NCBI GenBank assembly: GCA_030834165.1
Contig: JAURFU010000006.1
Span: 1-53,704, forward strand
DNA length: 53,704 nucleotides
Source of the DNA: Verrucomicrobiota bacterium
GTDB taxonomy: Bacteria; Verrucomicrobiota; Verrucomicrobiia; Opitutales; UBA953
Direction: 5' to 3'
The notes below the pieces were generated by a model that made no database searches, was not told the origin of the DNA, and worked only from the letters and a program-made list of their open reading frames with translations. A program made the translations under genes and the position numbers. How positions within the stretch are numbered: the first letter of the stretch is position 1; each line of letters opens with the position of its first letter. Below, piece after piece: positions 15,819 through 27,021 of the stretch.

Positions 15819-17225
15819 TCAGCTCTTGAAGCCGAAATACTGGCTGGCGTTGCCGTAGCAGACGTCGGCGATCAGGCTTTCGTTCCACTCCTTGCGGTCC
15901 GGGATGCGTCCCGACTCGACGTCCTGGCCGACGAGGTCGCACAGGATGCGGCGGAAGTATTCGTGGCGCGGGTAGGAGAGGAAGGAGCGCGAATCGGTGA
16001 TCATGCCGATGAAGCGGCTGAGCAGGCCGAGGTCGGAGAGCGCGTTCATCTGGTCGCGCATGCCGCGTTCCTGGTCGAGGAACCACCAACCCGAGCCGTA
16101 TTGGATCTTGCCGGGCGTGACGCCGTCCTGGAATGAGCCCGGGAGGCAGGCGAAGAGGGCGGTGTCGGCGGGGTTGAGGTTGTAGAGGATCGTCTTACCG
16201 AGCGCGTTCTCGCCCGAGAGCGTGCCGAACCAGCGGATGAGGCCGGGGCCCTGGCGGAAGTCGCCGATCGTGTCGCAACCGGCGTCGGAGCCGAGGCGCT
16301 TGAGCAGGCCGAGGTTCGGGTCGCGGACGGCGCCGAGGTGGAGCTGGGTGGCCCAGCCCTTGGCGTGGTTGAGGCGGCCGACGTGCAGCATGATGAAGGC
16401 CGTGAACTTCTCGGCTTCCTCGAGCGTGGCGGCCTTGCCGGCGATGGCGTTCTCCCAGATGGCCTTGGCTTCGGCTTCGGTGCAGGAAGCGTCGGGCAGG
16501 TAGTCCAGGCCGTGGTCGGAGGCGCGGCAGCCGGCGGCGGCGAAGTCGTCGTGGCGCTGGTTGAGGCCGGCGATCAGGCCGGCGAAGGTGTCGGCGCCCT
16601 TGCCCGTGGCGGCGGCGAGGCGCTTGGCCCAGGCCTGCACGCGCTCAGGGGAGCGGACCTTGAGGCACGCGTCGGGGCGGTAGGTCGGGACGACCTTGGT
16701 GGCGAAGCCGGACTTCGCGATCTGGTGGTGCAGGTCGAGGGAGTCGGCCGGATCGTCGGTCGTGCCGACGACGCGGACCTTCATCAGCTTCAGGATGCCG
16801 CGGGCCGTGAGGTCGCCGTGCTTGAGCTGGCGGTTGGCCTCGTCCCAGATCTTCTGGGCCGTGGCGCCTTCGAGGACTTCCTGGATGCCGAAGTGGCGGC
16901 GCAGTTCGAGATGCGTCCAGTGGAAGAGCGGGTTGCGGAGCGTGGACGGGACGGTCTCGGCCCAGGCCTGGAACTTCTCGCGCGAGGTGGACTTGTCGCC
17001 CGTGATGAGGTCTTCGCTGACGCCGTTGGCGCGCATCGCGCGCCACTTGTAGTGGTCGCCTGCGAGCCAGATGGCCGTCAGGTCCTCGAAGCGACGGTCA
17101 TCGGCGATGTCCTTCGGGCTGAGGTGGCAGTGATAGTCGACGATCGGCTGGTCCTTCGCCACGCCGTGGTACAGCTTCTGCGCCGTGCCGGTCGAGAGGA
17201 TGAAGTGGTCGTCCATGAAGGCCAT
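15819..17225 (-). CDS. uxaC: Uronate isomerase (glucuronate/galacturonate isomerase)
   Basis: 468 residues, the expected length. UxaC hallmarks: an amidohydrolase-type metal motif VDYHCHLSPKDIADDRRF near the N-terminus, WLAGDHYKWRAMRANG, FHWTHLELRRHFGI, and RFIGMITDSRSFLSYPRHEYFRRILCDLVG at the C-terminal side. It converts D-glucuronate to D-fructuronate, or D-galacturonate to D-tagaturonate, the entry step of hexuronate breakdown. It follows the SDR gene by 15 bp, inside a leftward operon with kdgK and two dehydrogenases. With the divergent ExuT-like importer this makes a coherent uronate locus. Confidence 0.95.
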   Translation of the reverse strand: MAFMDDHFILSTGTAQKLYHGVAKDQPIVDYHCHLSPKDIADDRRFEDLTAIWLAGDHYKWRAMRANGVSEDLITGDKSTSREKFQAWAETVPSTLRNPLFHWTHLELRRHFGIQEVLEGATAQKIWDEANRQLKHGDLTARGILKLMKVRVVGTTDDPADSLDLHHQIAKSGFATKVVPTYRPDACLKVRSPERVQAWAKRLAAATGKGADTFAGLIAGLNQRHDDFAAAGCRASDHGLDYLPDASCTEAEAKAIWENAIAGKAATLEEAEKFTAFIMLHVGRLNHAKGWATQLHLGAVRDPNLGLLKRLGSDAGCDTIGDFRQGPGLIRWFGTLSGENALGKTILYNLNPADTALFACLPGSFQDGVTPGKIQYGSGWWFLDQERGMRDQMNALSDLGLLSRFIGMITDSRSFLSYPRHEYFRRILCDLVGQDVESGRIPDRKEWNESLIADVCYGNASQYFGFKS

Positions 17226-17240
17226 CGTCGTCGGTCTCGT

Positions 17241-18011
17241 TCAGATGGACATCGCGGCGAAGCCGCCGTCGACGACGATCTCGGCGCCGGTGACGAAGCT
17301 GCCGGCGTCGGAAGCGAGGAGCAGGGAGGCGCCGATGAGTTCCTTGGCTTCGCCGAAGCGGTTCATCGGGGTCTTGCCGAGGATCATCGCCACGCGCTCA
17401 GGGGTGAGCACCTTGCGGTTCTGTTCGGCCGGGAAGAAGCCCGGGACGAGCGTGTTGACGCGCACGCCCTTGGGCGCCCATTCGCGGGCGAGGTTCTTCG
17501 AGAGGTTGTGCACCGCGGCCTTGGAGGCCGAGTAGGTGAAGACGCGGGAGAGGGGCAGGATGCCCGACTCCGAGCCGAGGTTGATGATCGAGCCCGAGCC
17601 CGCCTTGACCATCGCTTCGCCGAAGACCTGGCAGCCGAACACCACGCCCTTGACGTTCACCGTGAGGATCTTGTCGAGCTGGGCTTCGTCGATGTCGAAG
17701 AAGGGCGTGGGCGAATTGACGCCGGCGCCGTTGACGAGGACGTCGACCTTGCCGTGCTTGGCGAGGATGCCGTCGCGCAGCTTGATGAGGTCGTCCTTAT
17801 TCGTGGCCTCGCAGGAGAGGAACTCGCCGGAGCCGCCGGCGGACTTGATCCTGGCCAGGCGGGCGTCGGCCTTGGCGGGGTCGCGACCGACGAGGATCAC
17901 GTGGGCGCCGGCGGAAGCGAAGCCTTCGGCCATGGCGCCGCAGAGCTCGCCCGTGCCGCCGATGACGACGGCGACGCGGCCTTGGAGGGAGAAGAGTTCG
18001 AGGGAGGACAT
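17241..18011 (-). CDS. SDR-family oxidoreductase, probable fructuronate/mannonate or uronate reductase
   Basis: 256 residues from the ATG at 18011; longer in-frame extension into kdgK is rejected. Classical SDR: nucleotide motif [13 protein letters not shown] (a Gly/Cys variant of TGxxxGxG), NAGVNSPTP, catalytic Ser in LGSESG, and YSASK. Position between uxaC and kdgK suggests D-fructuronate to D-mannonate reduction, replacing the usual UxuB. A DEH reductase for unsaturated uronates from alginate or pectin is the main alternative. The substrate cannot be settled from sequence. Confidence 0.85.
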   Translation of the reverse strand: MSSLELFSLQGRVAVVIGGTGELCGAMAEGFASAGAHVILVGRDPAKADARLARIKSAGGSGEFLSCEATNKDDLIKLRDGILAKHGKVDVLVNGAGVNSPTPFFDIDEAQLDKILTVNVKGVVFGCQVFGEAMVKAGSGSIINLGSESGILPLSRVFTYSASKAAVHNLSKNLAREWAPKGVRVNTLVPGFFPAEQNRKVLTPERVAMILGKTPMNRFGEAKELIGASLLLASDAGSFVTGAEIVVDGGFAAMSI

Positions 18012-18036
18012 GCGAGTAGGGATAGGGGTGGGCAAA

Positions 18037-19134
18037 TTACCGGACGACGCGGGCGCCGCCGCCGGCGAGCTGCTTCTCGACTTCCTTGCGGGTGACCATC
18101 GACGTGTCGCCCGGGGTCGTGGACGCCAGCGCGCCATGGGCGGCGCCGTAGTTCACCGCCTTCTGGGCGTCGTTGTGCTCGAGGAAGCCGAAGACGAGGC
18201 CGGAAGCGAAGCTGTCGCCGCCGCCGACGCGGTCGAGGATCTCGAGCTCGGGGAACTTGATGCTGTCGTAGAACTTGCCGTCGTGCCAGCAGATGGCGCT
18301 CCAGTCGTTCTTCGTGGCGGTGATCACGCGGCGGAGCGTGGTCGCGGCGACCTTGAAGTTCGGGAACTGCTTCACGGCCTCGGTGATCATGTCCTTGAAG
18401 GCCTGGGTCTCGATGTTGGAGATGTTATGGTCGACGCCCTTGACCTCGAAGCCGAGCGAGGCGGTGAAGTCCTCCTCGTTGCCGATCATGACGTCGACGT
18501 ACTTGGCGATCTCGCGGTTCACTTCCTGGGCCTTCTTCAGGCCGCCGATGGTCTTCCAGAGGGAAGGGCGGTAGTTCAGGTCGTAGGAGACGATCGTGCC
18601 GTGCTTCTTGGCGGCCTTGACGGCCTCGATGGTGGCCTGGGCGGTGGTCTCGGAGAGGGCCGCGAAGATGCCGCCCGTGTGCAGCCAGCGGACGCCGAGC
18701 TTGCCGAAGAGGTGTTCCCAGTCGAAGTCTCCGGGCTTGATCTGCGAGGCGGCGGTGTTGCCGCGGTCCGGGACGCCGACGGCGCCGCGGATGCCGAAGC
18801 CGCGTTCGGTGAAGTTGAGGCCGTTGCGGACGGTGCGGCCGATGCCGTCGTCCTCGCGCCACTTGATGAAGTCGGTGTTCACGCCGCCCTGCATGACGAA
18901 GTCTTCGAGCAGGCGGCCGACCTCGTTGTCGACGAACGCCGTGCAGACGGAGGTGCGCAGGCCGAAGCACTTGCGGAGGCCGCGGGCGACGTTGTATTCG
19001 CCGCCGCCTTCCCAGGCCTGGAACTGGCGCGTGGTGCGCACCCGGCCTTCGCCCGGGTCGAGGCGGAGCATGATTTCACCGAGGGAGACCTGGTCGAAGG
19101 CGCATTCCTTCGCCGATTTGATCTGGAGGGCCAT
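18037..19134 (-). CDS. kdgK: 2-keto-3-deoxygluconate kinase, PfkB family
   Basis: 365 residues. PfkB sugar kinase with N-terminal [19 protein letters not shown], the substrate region [12 protein letters not shown] (42-53) and the C-terminal signature [12 protein letters not shown] (301-312) with catalytic Asp307. KdgK phosphorylates 2-keto-3-deoxygluconate to KDPG, which is then split to pyruvate and glyceraldehyde 3-phosphate. Related kinases (PfkB on other keto-sugars) are possible, but the operon fits KdgK well. It is somewhat longer than typical KdgK (about 310), with an insert around 225-260. No KDPG aldolase lies in the window. Confidence 0.87.
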   Translation of the reverse strand: MALQIKSAKECAFDQVSLGEIMLRLDPGEGRVRTTRQFQAWEGGGEYNVARGLRKCFGLRTSVCTAFVDNEVGRLLEDFVMQGGVNTDFIKWREDDGIGRTVRNGLNFTERGFGIRGAVGVPDRGNTAASQIKPGDFDWEHLFGKLGVRWLHTGGIFAALSETTAQATIEAVKAAKKHGTIVSYDLNYRPSLWKTIGGLKKAQEVNREIAKYVDVMIGNEEDFTASLGFEVKGVDHNISNIETQAFKDMITEAVKQFPNFKVAATTLRRVITATKNDWSAICWHDGKFYDSIKFPELEILDRVGGGDSFASGLVFGFLEHNDAQKAVNYGAAHGALASTTPGDTSMVTRKEVEKQLAGGGARVVR

Positions 19135-19155
19135 AAGTAGGAGGAGTGTGAGTTT

Positions 19156-19179
19156 GGGAGGGAAGGGGTCGGGAAGGGG
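19156..19179 (+). repeat. G-run block in a 46-bp operon spacer
   Basis: GGG-GGG-GGGG-GGG-GGGG separated by one or two bases, on the strand opposite to the flanking genes. A potential G-quadruplex in the template strand between the Ldh2-type gene and kdgK; it could slow transcription within the operon. Confidence 0.45.
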
Positions 19180-19180
19180 C

Positions 19181-20275
19181 TCAGCCGGTGGGCAGCGCGG
19201 CGAGATCGAACGGCTGATGGCCGATATGGGCGGCGATCTCGTTGAAGGCTTCGACTTCGGCCTTGGAGAAGAGCAGGCCGCCGGCCTTCTCGCTGCGCGC
19301 GGCGAAGGTCGCTTCGAGCTGGCCGGGGAGCATGCACTTCTCGTTGCCGTGGCCGAGGACGTCGGCGAGGACGGCCTTCACGTTCTCGGACTGGCTGCGT
19401 CCTTTCGCGAAGACGCCCGAGCTGATGGCCTCAGGGTGGATCACCTGGAAGAAGAAGGCGCAGGCCTGCTTCTCGCCGGGGACGTGTGTGCGGCTGCGGA
19501 TGGTCGGGAGCGAGCCGCCGATGAAGCCGGCGACGATCTCGTTGATGAGCGAGAGCCCGTAACCCTTGTGGGCGCCGAAGGGGATGAGCGAGACGGCTTC
19601 GTTCGGGTCGAGGGTGACTTTGCCGTCCTTGTCCACGGCGGCGTCAGGCGGGAGCATCTTGCCCTCGCGTTTGAGCACCTGGACGCGGCCCATCGCGATG
19701 ACGGAAGTCGCCCAGTCGATCACGATCGGGAAGCCGACGGCGTCGGTGGTGGGAAAGCCCCAGGAATGCGGGTTGGTGCCGAGGGTGGGGTGCTTGCCCT
19801 GGAAGGGGACGACTTCCGCGAGGGTGGCGGTGCAGTTCGTGTAGGCGATGTAGCCGCGCTTGGCGGCTTCCATCACGTAGCCGCCGCCCCAGAGGTAGTG
19901 GAAGGCGTTGTCGACCGAGACCGTGCCCACGCCGTATTTGTCGGCGAGCTGGATGCAGCGTTCGATGGCGTCGACGGCGACGGCCTGGCCGAGCTTCTGG
20001 TGGGCGTCCCAGACTTCGGCGGCCTCGAAGCGCGAGGCCTTCTTGGTGACGGTGGCGTTGGGGGTGCAGCCCGGGACCTTGGCGCCGGAGCCGAAGAGTT
20101 CGTCGAGGTGCAGTGCCTTGAGGGCGTTGTGGGTGCGGATGCCGTGGTGCGTGGCCATGCTGGCCATCTGGGCGGCCTGGGCCGATTCCTTGGCGCCGAA
20201 GCCGCGCTTGACGTAGGCGGCGGTGACGAGCGCCTCGTGGGCGGCGCGGGGGATGACGTAGAAGACTTCGCTCAT
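19181..20275 (-). CDS. Malate/L-lactate dehydrogenase (Ldh2/YlbC) family oxidoreductase
   Basis: 364 residues. The family pattern is clear: MASMATHHGIRTHNALKAL near the N-terminus with the conserved His-Gly-x-x-(S/T)HN region, TLAEVVPFQGKHPTLGTNPHSWGFP (about 153-177) and GAHKGYGLSLINEIVAGFIGG. Members reduce 2-oxoacids with NAD(P)H, for example 2,3-diketogulonate, malate or ureidoglycolate-type substrates. Its place in the uronate operon suggests a 2-oxoacid derived from sugar acids. It lies 20 bp after the 2-hydroxyacid dehydrogenase gene, 46 bp before kdgK. Confidence 0.9.
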   Translation of the reverse strand: MSEVFYVIPRAAHEALVTAAYVKRGFGAKESAQAAQMASMATHHGIRTHNALKALHLDELFGSGAKVPGCTPNATVTKKASRFEAAEVWDAHQKLGQAVAVDAIERCIQLADKYGVGTVSVDNAFHYLWGGGYVMEAAKRGYIAYTNCTATLAEVVPFQGKHPTLGTNPHSWGFPTTDAVGFPIVIDWATSVIAMGRVQVLKREGKMLPPDAAVDKDGKVTLDPNEAVSLIPFGAHKGYGLSLINEIVAGFIGGSLPTIRSRTHVPGEKQACAFFFQVIHPEAISSGVFAKGRSQSENVKAVLADVLGHGNEKCMLPGQLEATFAARSEKAGGLLFSKAEVEAFNEIAAHIGHQPFDLAALPTG

Positions 20276-20295
20276 GGTGTTGTCGAGTGGGGAGG

Positions 20296-21282
20296 TCAGA
20301 CGACCTTCTTCACCGGGACTTCCGGGTTGATCTGCGCGAGGGGCTTCTCGCCGTGCATCGCGCGGATGAGGTTGGTGACGGCGGCGACGGCCTGACGCTG
20401 CACGCTCTCGGCGGTGCGGGAGCCGATGTGCGGGGTGACGACGCAGTTCGGGAGCCGGGTGAGCGGGTGGTCGGCGCGCGGCGGCTCTTCGTCGAGGACG
20501 TCGGTGCCGTAGCCGCCGACCTGGCCGGACCTGAGGGCGGCCGCCATGTCCTCGGTGTGGACGATCTCGCCGCGGGCGCAGTTGAGGATGAGCACGCCTT
20601 TCTTCATCTTGGCGATGTTCTCGGCGCGGATCAGGTCCCGTGTCTCAGGGGTCAGGTTCGTGTGCAGGGAGAGGTAGTCGGAGGCCGCGAAGACTTCGTC
20701 CATCGTGGCGGCGCGCTTCACGTCGTGCTGGGCGGCGAACTTGTCGTCCCAATAGAGGTCGAAACCCACGACCTTCATGCCGAAGGCGCGGGCGCGGACG
20801 GCGACCTCCTTGCCGATGCGACCCATGCCGATGATGCCGATCGTCTTGTCGAGCAGCTCGCGGCCCGTCCTGCGCTTCCAGCCGCCGGAGCGCGTGGAGT
20901 CGGTGTGGAAATAGAAGTTCTTCTCGAGGGCGAGCAGGAGGAGGAACGTGTGCTCGGCGACGGTGGTGTGGTTGACGCCGGGGGTGAAGAGCAGGGGGAC
21001 GCCTTTGGCCGTGAGGGTCTTCACGTCGATCTTGTCGACGCCGATGCCATACTTCGACACGACCTTGAGGCGGGGGAGGGCCTTGTCGATGACCGCGGCC
21101 GTGATCATGTCGTCGCCGCAGATGTATCCGTCGAACTGACCGACCAGCGCGAGCGTGTCTGCTTCGCTGAGCGGGCCGCGGGCGGTCACGACTTCCCAGC
21201 CCGTGTCGGCCAGCATCTGGTGGTGCTCGCCCGGAGTGTCCTGGAAGGAGGTGGTCGTGAGGAGGATGCGCGGCTTCGTCAT
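20296..21282 (-). CDS. D-2-hydroxyacid (phosphoglycerate-type) dehydrogenase
   Basis: 328 residues. Rossmann motif IGIIGMGRIGKEV (about 147-159), catalytic Arg in LNCARGE, a Glu in DVLDEEPP and the His in VTPHIGSRT. It lacks the regulatory ACT domain of SerA and matches the short D-2-hydroxyacid dehydrogenases. First gene of the leftward uronate operon, so it probably acts on a sugar-acid intermediate rather than in serine synthesis; that is inference. A candidate promoter (21299-21328) lies just upstream and the 5' leader would be only about 10 bases. Confidence 0.9.
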   Translation of the reverse strand: MTKPRILLTTTSFQDTPGEHHQMLADTGWEVVTARGPLSEADTLALVGQFDGYICGDDMITAAVIDKALPRLKVVSKYGIGVDKIDVKTLTAKGVPLLFTPGVNHTTVAEHTFLLLLALEKNFYFHTDSTRSGGWKRRTGRELLDKTIGIIGMGRIGKEVAVRARAFGMKVVGFDLYWDDKFAAQHDVKRAATMDEVFAASDYLSLHTNLTPETRDLIRAENIAKMKKGVLILNCARGEIVHTEDMAAALRSGQVGGYGTDVLDEEPPRADHPLTRLPNCVVTPHIGSRTAESVQRQAVAAVTNLIRAMHGEKPLAQINPEVPVKKVV

Positions 21283-21298
21283 GGATGTATTCGCATCG

Positions 21299-21328
21299 AT
21301 TAGTGTCTTCAGGGCAGGTTTCCGTCAA
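21299..21328 (-). promoter_or_regulatory. Candidate promoter of the uronate operon
   Basis: On the minus strand TTGACG (21323-21328), 18-bp spacer, ACTAAT (21299-21304). It sits in the 110-bp region between the operon and the divergent transporter gene. No dyad clearly matching a known uronate regulator was recognised. Confidence 0.4.
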
Positions 21329-21392
21329 CAGGACTTCTGGGGTGGACTTACCTCAAAATCGGCGTTTGTCTCGCCACACCCCCCATTTTCTT

Positions 21393-22751
<1,359 letters not shown>

Positions 22752-22773
22752 GTCTCGCCGAAGCTTGAAAGCG

Positions 22774-22800
22774 AAAGGGCCCCGTGACGGGGCCCTTTTT
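22774..22800. terminator. Rho-independent terminator after the hexuronate transporter
   Basis: An 11-bp perfect stem (aaagggccccg at 22774-22784, complement at 22788-22798), loop tga and a run of five T (22796-22800). It is 22 bp after the transporter stop and 20 bp before the stop of convergent leuS, so it may work in both directions. Confidence 0.85.
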
Positions 22801-22820
22801 GTCGGCGGAGCCGCCGGGGT

Positions 22821-25430
22821 TCAGCCCGCGACGACGATGTTCACCAGCTTGCCCGGGACGACAATCTCCTTCACGACGGGCTTGCCGTCGGTGAACTTGA
22901 TCACGTCGGCGTTGGCCTTGGCCAGCGCCAGCAGGGCGTCCTTGGAGATGTCCTTGGCGACCTTGGCGGTGGCGCGGACCTTGCCGTTGACCTGGAAGAT
23001 GACCTCGACGGTCGTCTCGACGAGCTTGGTGACGTCGAGCTTGGGCCAGCCGGCCGAGGTGATGCTCTGCTTGTGGCCGAGGCGCGCCCAGATCTCCTCG
23101 CACACGTGCGGGGCGAACGGGGCCGCGAGGCGCACGAAGTCCTCGACGGTCGAGCGGCGCAGGGCCGGCGACTTCTCGGCGACGTTCATGAGGATCATCA
23201 TCTGCGAGATGGCGGTGTTGAACTGCAGGGTCTCGATGTCCTTCTCGACCTTCTGGATGGTGCGGTGGAGTTCGCGGACGAGTTCTTCGGATTCGGCGCC
23301 GTCGGCGCTGATCTTGACGGAGGCCGCGCCGGTGTTCTCGTCGACCGCCAGGCGCCAGAGGCGCTTGAGGAAGCGGGTGATGCCGATGATGCCGTCGGAG
23401 TTCCAAGGCTTGGAGGCCTCGAGTGGTCCGAGGAACATCAGGTACATGCGCAGGGCGTCGGCGCCGTGGTCCTTGACGATGGCGTCAGGGTTCACGACGT
23501 TGCCGCGGCTCTTGGACATCTTCTCGCCGTCCTCGCCCATGATGAGGCCCTGGTGGAAGAGCTTCTTGAAGGGTTCGGCGGTCGGCAGGACGCCGATCTC
23601 GTGAAGGAAGCGGTGCCAGAAGCGCGCGTAGAGGAGGTGGAGCACCGCGTGCTCGGCGCCGCCGATGTAGAAGTCGGGGCAGCCCCAGTATTCGAGGTCG
23701 GCCTTGGAGGCCAGGGCCTCGGCGTTCTTGGGGTCGATGTAGCGGAGGTAATACCAGCAGGAGCCGGCCCACTGCGGCATCGTGTTGGTCTCGCGCGAGG
23801 CCTTGACCCAGAGCGGCCCGGGCTGCGGCTTGGACTGCGGGACGGTCGCGCCGGAGGCGACGTCATACCAGACTTCGGTCCACTCGGGTTCCTTCGAGAG
23901 CGGCGAGTCGCCGGTCGGGGAGGGCTGGTAGGATTTGACGGTCGGGAGCGTGAGCGGGAGCTGCTTGGAGGTCAGCGGCACGGCGCAGACTTCGACGCCG
24001 TTGAGCTGGCAGGTGACGGGTTCCTTCGGGAGGAACTCGCGCACTTCGGAGTCGGCCGGGATCTTGGCGTAGTCTTCGCGGGAGACCCAGAGGAGCGGGA
24101 AGGGCTCGCCCCAGTAGCGCTGACGCGAGAAGAGCCAGTCGCGCAGCTTGAAGTTCACGGCGAGCTTGCCCTGACCCTTGGCGGCGAGGTCGGCGGTGAT
24201 CTTCTTCTTGGTCTCGGTGGCGGTGAGACCGTCGAACGGCCCGGAGTTCACCATCGGGCCGTCTTCGGTCCAGGGCTTCTCGTTGACGTCGACCGCTTCC
24301 TTGGAGCCGACGACCTGGATGATCGGCAACTTGAATTCCTTGGCGAATTCCCAGTCGCGTTCGTCGTGCGCGGGCACGGCCATGATGGCGCCGGTGCCGT
24401 AGGTGATGAGGACGTAGTCAGCCGTCCAGACGGGGATCTTCGCGCCGTTGACGGGGTTGATGGCGTAGGCGCCGGTGAACACGCCGGTCTTCTTCTTGTC
24501 GGCGAGGTCGGTGCGCTCGAGGTCGGTCTTGTTGCGGACCGCGGCGACGTAGCTTTCGACGGCGTGCTTCTGGGCGGCGGTGGTGATCTTGCCGATGAGC
24601 GGATGCTCGGGCGCGATGACCATGTAGGTCGCGCCGTAAAGGGTGTCCGGACGCGTGGTGAAGACCGTCAGGGTGTCGGCATGGCCGTCCAGCCTGAAGG
24701 TGACCTCGGCGCCTTCCGACTTGCCGATCCAGTTCTTCTGGAGGCGCTTGGTCGAGTCAGGCCAGTCGACGTGATCGAGGCCTTCGATGAGCTTGTCGGC
24801 GTAGGCGGTGATGCGCAGGACCCACTGGCGGATCGGGCGGCGTTCGACGGGGTGGTTGCCGCGGTCGGAGCGCGGGCCTTCCGGCGTGTTGAGGACTTCT
24901 TCGTTGGCCAGGACGGTGCCGAGGGCGGGGCAGAACCACACCGGCTTCTCGGAGACGTAGGCGAGGCCGTGGCGGAAGAGCTTGAGGAAGATCCACTGGG
25001 TCCAGCGGAAGTAGTCCGCGTCGGTGGTGGAGAGTTCGCGGTCCCAGTCGATGGCGAAGCCGAGCATCTGCAGCTGGCGGCGGAAGTTGTCGATGTTGCG
25101 CTTCGTCTGGACGGCCGGGTGCTCGCCGGTGGCGATGGCGTGCTGCTCGGCGGGCAGGCCGAAGGCGTCCCAGCCCATCGGGTGCAGGACGTTGAACCCG
25201 CTGGCCTTCTTGTAACGGGCGAGGATGTCCGACGCGGTGTAGCCTTCCGGGTGGCCGATATGCAGGCCGGCGCCGGAGGGGTAGGGGAACATGTCCAGGA
25301 CGTAGTACTTCGGCTTGCCGCAGGAAATCGGCTCGGTGCGGAAGGTGGCGTCGGCTTTCCAGACGGCCTGCCACTTCTGTTCGAAGGCGGGGAAATCGTA
25401 GCTGCCGGGTTTTGTTTCCGAAGTGTCCAT
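22821..25430 (-). CDS. leuS: Leucyl-tRNA synthetase
   Basis: 869 residues from the ATG at 25430; 13 codons of in-frame upstream extension are rejected. HIGH motif as HIGH (57-60) in [21 protein letters not shown] in [10 protein letters not shown] (about 636), and the editing domain with [12 protein letters not shown] (about 255). The tRNA-binding and C-terminal domains are complete. It charges tRNA-Leu. It stands alone, convergent with the transporter and divergent from galE with a 105-bp gap. Confidence 0.98.
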   Translation of the reverse strand: MDTSETKPGSYDFPAFEQKWQAVWKADATFRTEPISCGKPKYYVLDMFPYPSGAGLHIGHPEGYTASDILARYKKASGFNVLHPMGWDAFGLPAEQHAIATGEHPAVQTKRNIDNFRRQLQMLGFAIDWDRELSTTDADYFRWTQWIFLKLFRHGLAYVSEKPVWFCPALGTVLANEEVLNTPEGPRSDRGNHPVERRPIRQWVLRITAYADKLIEGLDHVDWPDSTKRLQKNWIGKSEGAEVTFRLDGHADTLTVFTTRPDTLYGATYMVIAPEHPLIGKITTAAQKHAVESYVAAVRNKTDLERTDLADKKKTGVFTGAYAINPVNGAKIPVWTADYVLITYGTGAIMAVPAHDERDWEFAKEFKLPIIQVVGSKEAVDVNEKPWTEDGPMVNSGPFDGLTATETKKKITADLAAKGQGKLAVNFKLRDWLFSRQRYWGEPFPLLWVSREDYAKIPADSEVREFLPKEPVTCQLNGVEVCAVPLTSKQLPLTLPTVKSYQPSPTGDSPLSKEPEWTEVWYDVASGATVPQSKPQPGPLWVKASRETNTMPQWAGSCWYYLRYIDPKNAEALASKADLEYWGCPDFYIGGAEHAVLHLLYARFWHRFLHEIGVLPTAEPFKKLFHQGLIMGEDGEKMSKSRGNVVNPDAIVKDHGADALRMYLMFLGPLEASKPWNSDGIIGITRFLKRLWRLAVDENTGAASVKISADGAESEELVRELHRTIQKVEKDIETLQFNTAISQMMILMNVAEKSPALRRSTVEDFVRLAAPFAPHVCEEIWARLGHKQSITSAGWPKLDVTKLVETTVEVIFQVNGKVRATAKVAKDISKDALLALAKANADVIKFTDGKPVVKEIVVPGKLVNIVVAG

Positions 25431-25535
25431 GAATGCGTGCAGATAGGAGGTTCGGGACGGCGCTGGCAAGGTTTTGGAGCGGCCGCCGGCCCTATCCCGC
25501 TTGCCTAGGCCCTTCGGCGGGGGTTATCTGCCGTC

Positions 25536-26525
25536 ATGAACGTGCTCGTGGTGGGCGGTGCCGGCTACATCGGCAGCCATTGCGTCCGGCAGGCCGCGGC
25601 CGCCGGGCACGCGGTCGCCGTGCTCGACGACCTGTCCTACGGCCATGCGGAGTCGGTGCCGGCCGGGGTGCGCCTCTTCCGCGCCGACATGGGAGATCAG
25701 CCCGCCGTCCGCGCCGCCCTGCGCGAGACCCGCGCGGAGGTGGTCATCGATTTCGCGGCCTTCACGAACGTCGGCGAATCCGTCCGGGAGCCCGTGCGCT
25801 ACCACGAGAACAACGTCGTCCGCACGGAAGGCCTGCTCCAGGCGATGCTCGCGGAGGGCGTCAAGAAGCTCGTCTTCTCGAGCACCTGCGCGACCTACGG
25901 CGTCCCGGAAAAGATGCCGATGTCCGAGGACCTGCCGCAGCAGCCCATCAATCCGTATGGCGCCACCAAGCTGGCGGTCGAAAGGCGCCTGCGCGAACTC
26001 GCCGCCTCGCACGGCCTGAGCTTTGCCGCGTTCCGTTACTTCAACGCCGCCGGGGCCTCGGCCGACGGCGCCATCGGCGAAGACCACACGCCGGAGACGC
26101 ATCTGATCCCGCTGGCCATCGCCGCCGCCCTCGGACGCCGTCCGCCGCTCAAGGTCTTCGGCGCCGATTATCCGACGCCTGACGGCACCTGCCTCCGGGA
26201 TTACGTGCATGTCGACGACCTCTCCCGCGCCCATCTCGACGTGCTGCCGCAGCTCAGCCAGCCTGGCCGGGCCCTGTTCTATAATCTCGGCACCGGCACG
26301 CCGTATTCCGTGCGAGAGGTCATCGCGAGCGTCGCCCGCCTCCTCGGCCGGCCGGTCCCGTACGAGCTCGCCGACCGCCGCGAAGGCGATCCGCCCGCGC
26401 TGTACGCCGACGCTTCCAAGGTCCGGCGCGAGCTCGGCTGGGTCCCGCGCTACGATACGCTCGACAGCATCGTGCTGACGGCATGCCATTGGCACCTCGC
26501 CCGACCCAAGGGCTACGCCTCCTGA
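25536..26525 (+). CDS. galE: UDP-glucose 4-epimerase
   Basis: 329 residues. Extended SDR: NAD motif GGAGYIGSH (7-15), catalytic Ser/Thr in FSSTCATYG, Tyr and Lys in NPYGATK (about 143-149), and the GalE region FRYFNAAGA. It interconverts UDP-glucose and UDP-galactose, for sugar catabolism and surface glycans. Related NDP-sugar epimerases are hard to exclude. No Shine-Dalgarno sequence is obvious. The HIT gene follows after 4 bp. Confidence 0.9.
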   Translation: MNVLVVGGAGYIGSHCVRQAAAAGHAVAVLDDLSYGHAESVPAGVRLFRADMGDQPAVRAALRETRAEVVIDFAAFTNVGESVREPVRYHENNVVRTEGLLQAMLAEGVKKLVFSSTCATYGVPEKMPMSEDLPQQPINPYGATKLAVERRLRELAASHGLSFAAFRYFNAAGASADGAIGEDHTPETHLIPLAIAAALGRRPPLKVFGADYPTPDGTCLRDYVHVDDLSRAHLDVLPQLSQPGRALFYNLGTGTPYSVREVIASVARLLGRPVPYELADRREGDPPALYADASKVRRELGWVPRYDTLDSIVLTACHWHLARPKGYAS

Positions 26526-26529
26526 TCCG

Positions 26530-27021
26530 ATGTCCGAGCAACTCCACCCGCACTGGCGCATCCAGTACATCCGCACCCGCAAGGAGCCGGGCGCCGGCAG
26601 TCCGTTCGCGGCCCTGCTCGCGGCGGACGACGACGAGGCCAACCTGATCCTGCATCGCGGCCGTCACTGCTTCGTCATCCTCAATAATTCGCCTTATAAT
26701 CCGGGTCACCTCATGGTGCTGCCGAACCGCGAGGTCGGCGAACTGGCCGACCTCACCGCCGAAGAGCGCGCCGAGATGATGGACCTACTCGTCCGCTGCC
26801 AGTCGGTGCTGCAGGAGGTGATGAGCCCCGCCGGCTTCAACATGGGGCTCAACCTCGGCAAGGCCGCCGGGGCGGGCATCCCGACGCACCTGCATTTCCA
26901 CGTCGTGCCGCGCTGGGACGGCGACCACAACTTCATGCCGGTCATCGCCGACACGCGCGTCCTGCCGCAGGCCCTCGCCGAGCTCTGGGCGCGCCTCAGG
27001 CCCGTCTTCGCCGCCGCATGA
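26530..27021 (+). CDS. HIT family hydrolase (Ap4A phosphorylase/hydrolase-like)
   Basis: 163 residues, longer than the HINT protein at 11938-12285. The histidine triad is HLHFHVVPRWDGDHNFMPV (about 117-135), and the pattern NNSPYNPGHLMVLPNREV is typical of the longer bacterial HIT proteins related to dinucleoside polyphosphate hydrolases. Cytoplasmic enzyme acting on nucleotide phosphoanhydrides. It overlaps ybeY by four bases (ATGA), so they are translationally coupled. Confidence 0.93.
   Translation: MSEQLHPHWRIQYIRTRKEPGAGSPFAALLAADDDEANLILHRGRHCFVILNNSPYNPGHLMVLPNREVGELADLTAEERAEMMDLLVRCQSVLQEVMSPAGFNMGLNLGKAAGAGIPTHLHFHVVPRWDGDHNFMPVIADTRVLPQALAELWARLRPVFAAA

Noticed and set aside
16338-18095. 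Long plus-strand open frame of 585 codons
   Set aside because: It is antisense to uxaC and the SDR gene, both confidently assigned from their motifs; it has no recognisable domain.
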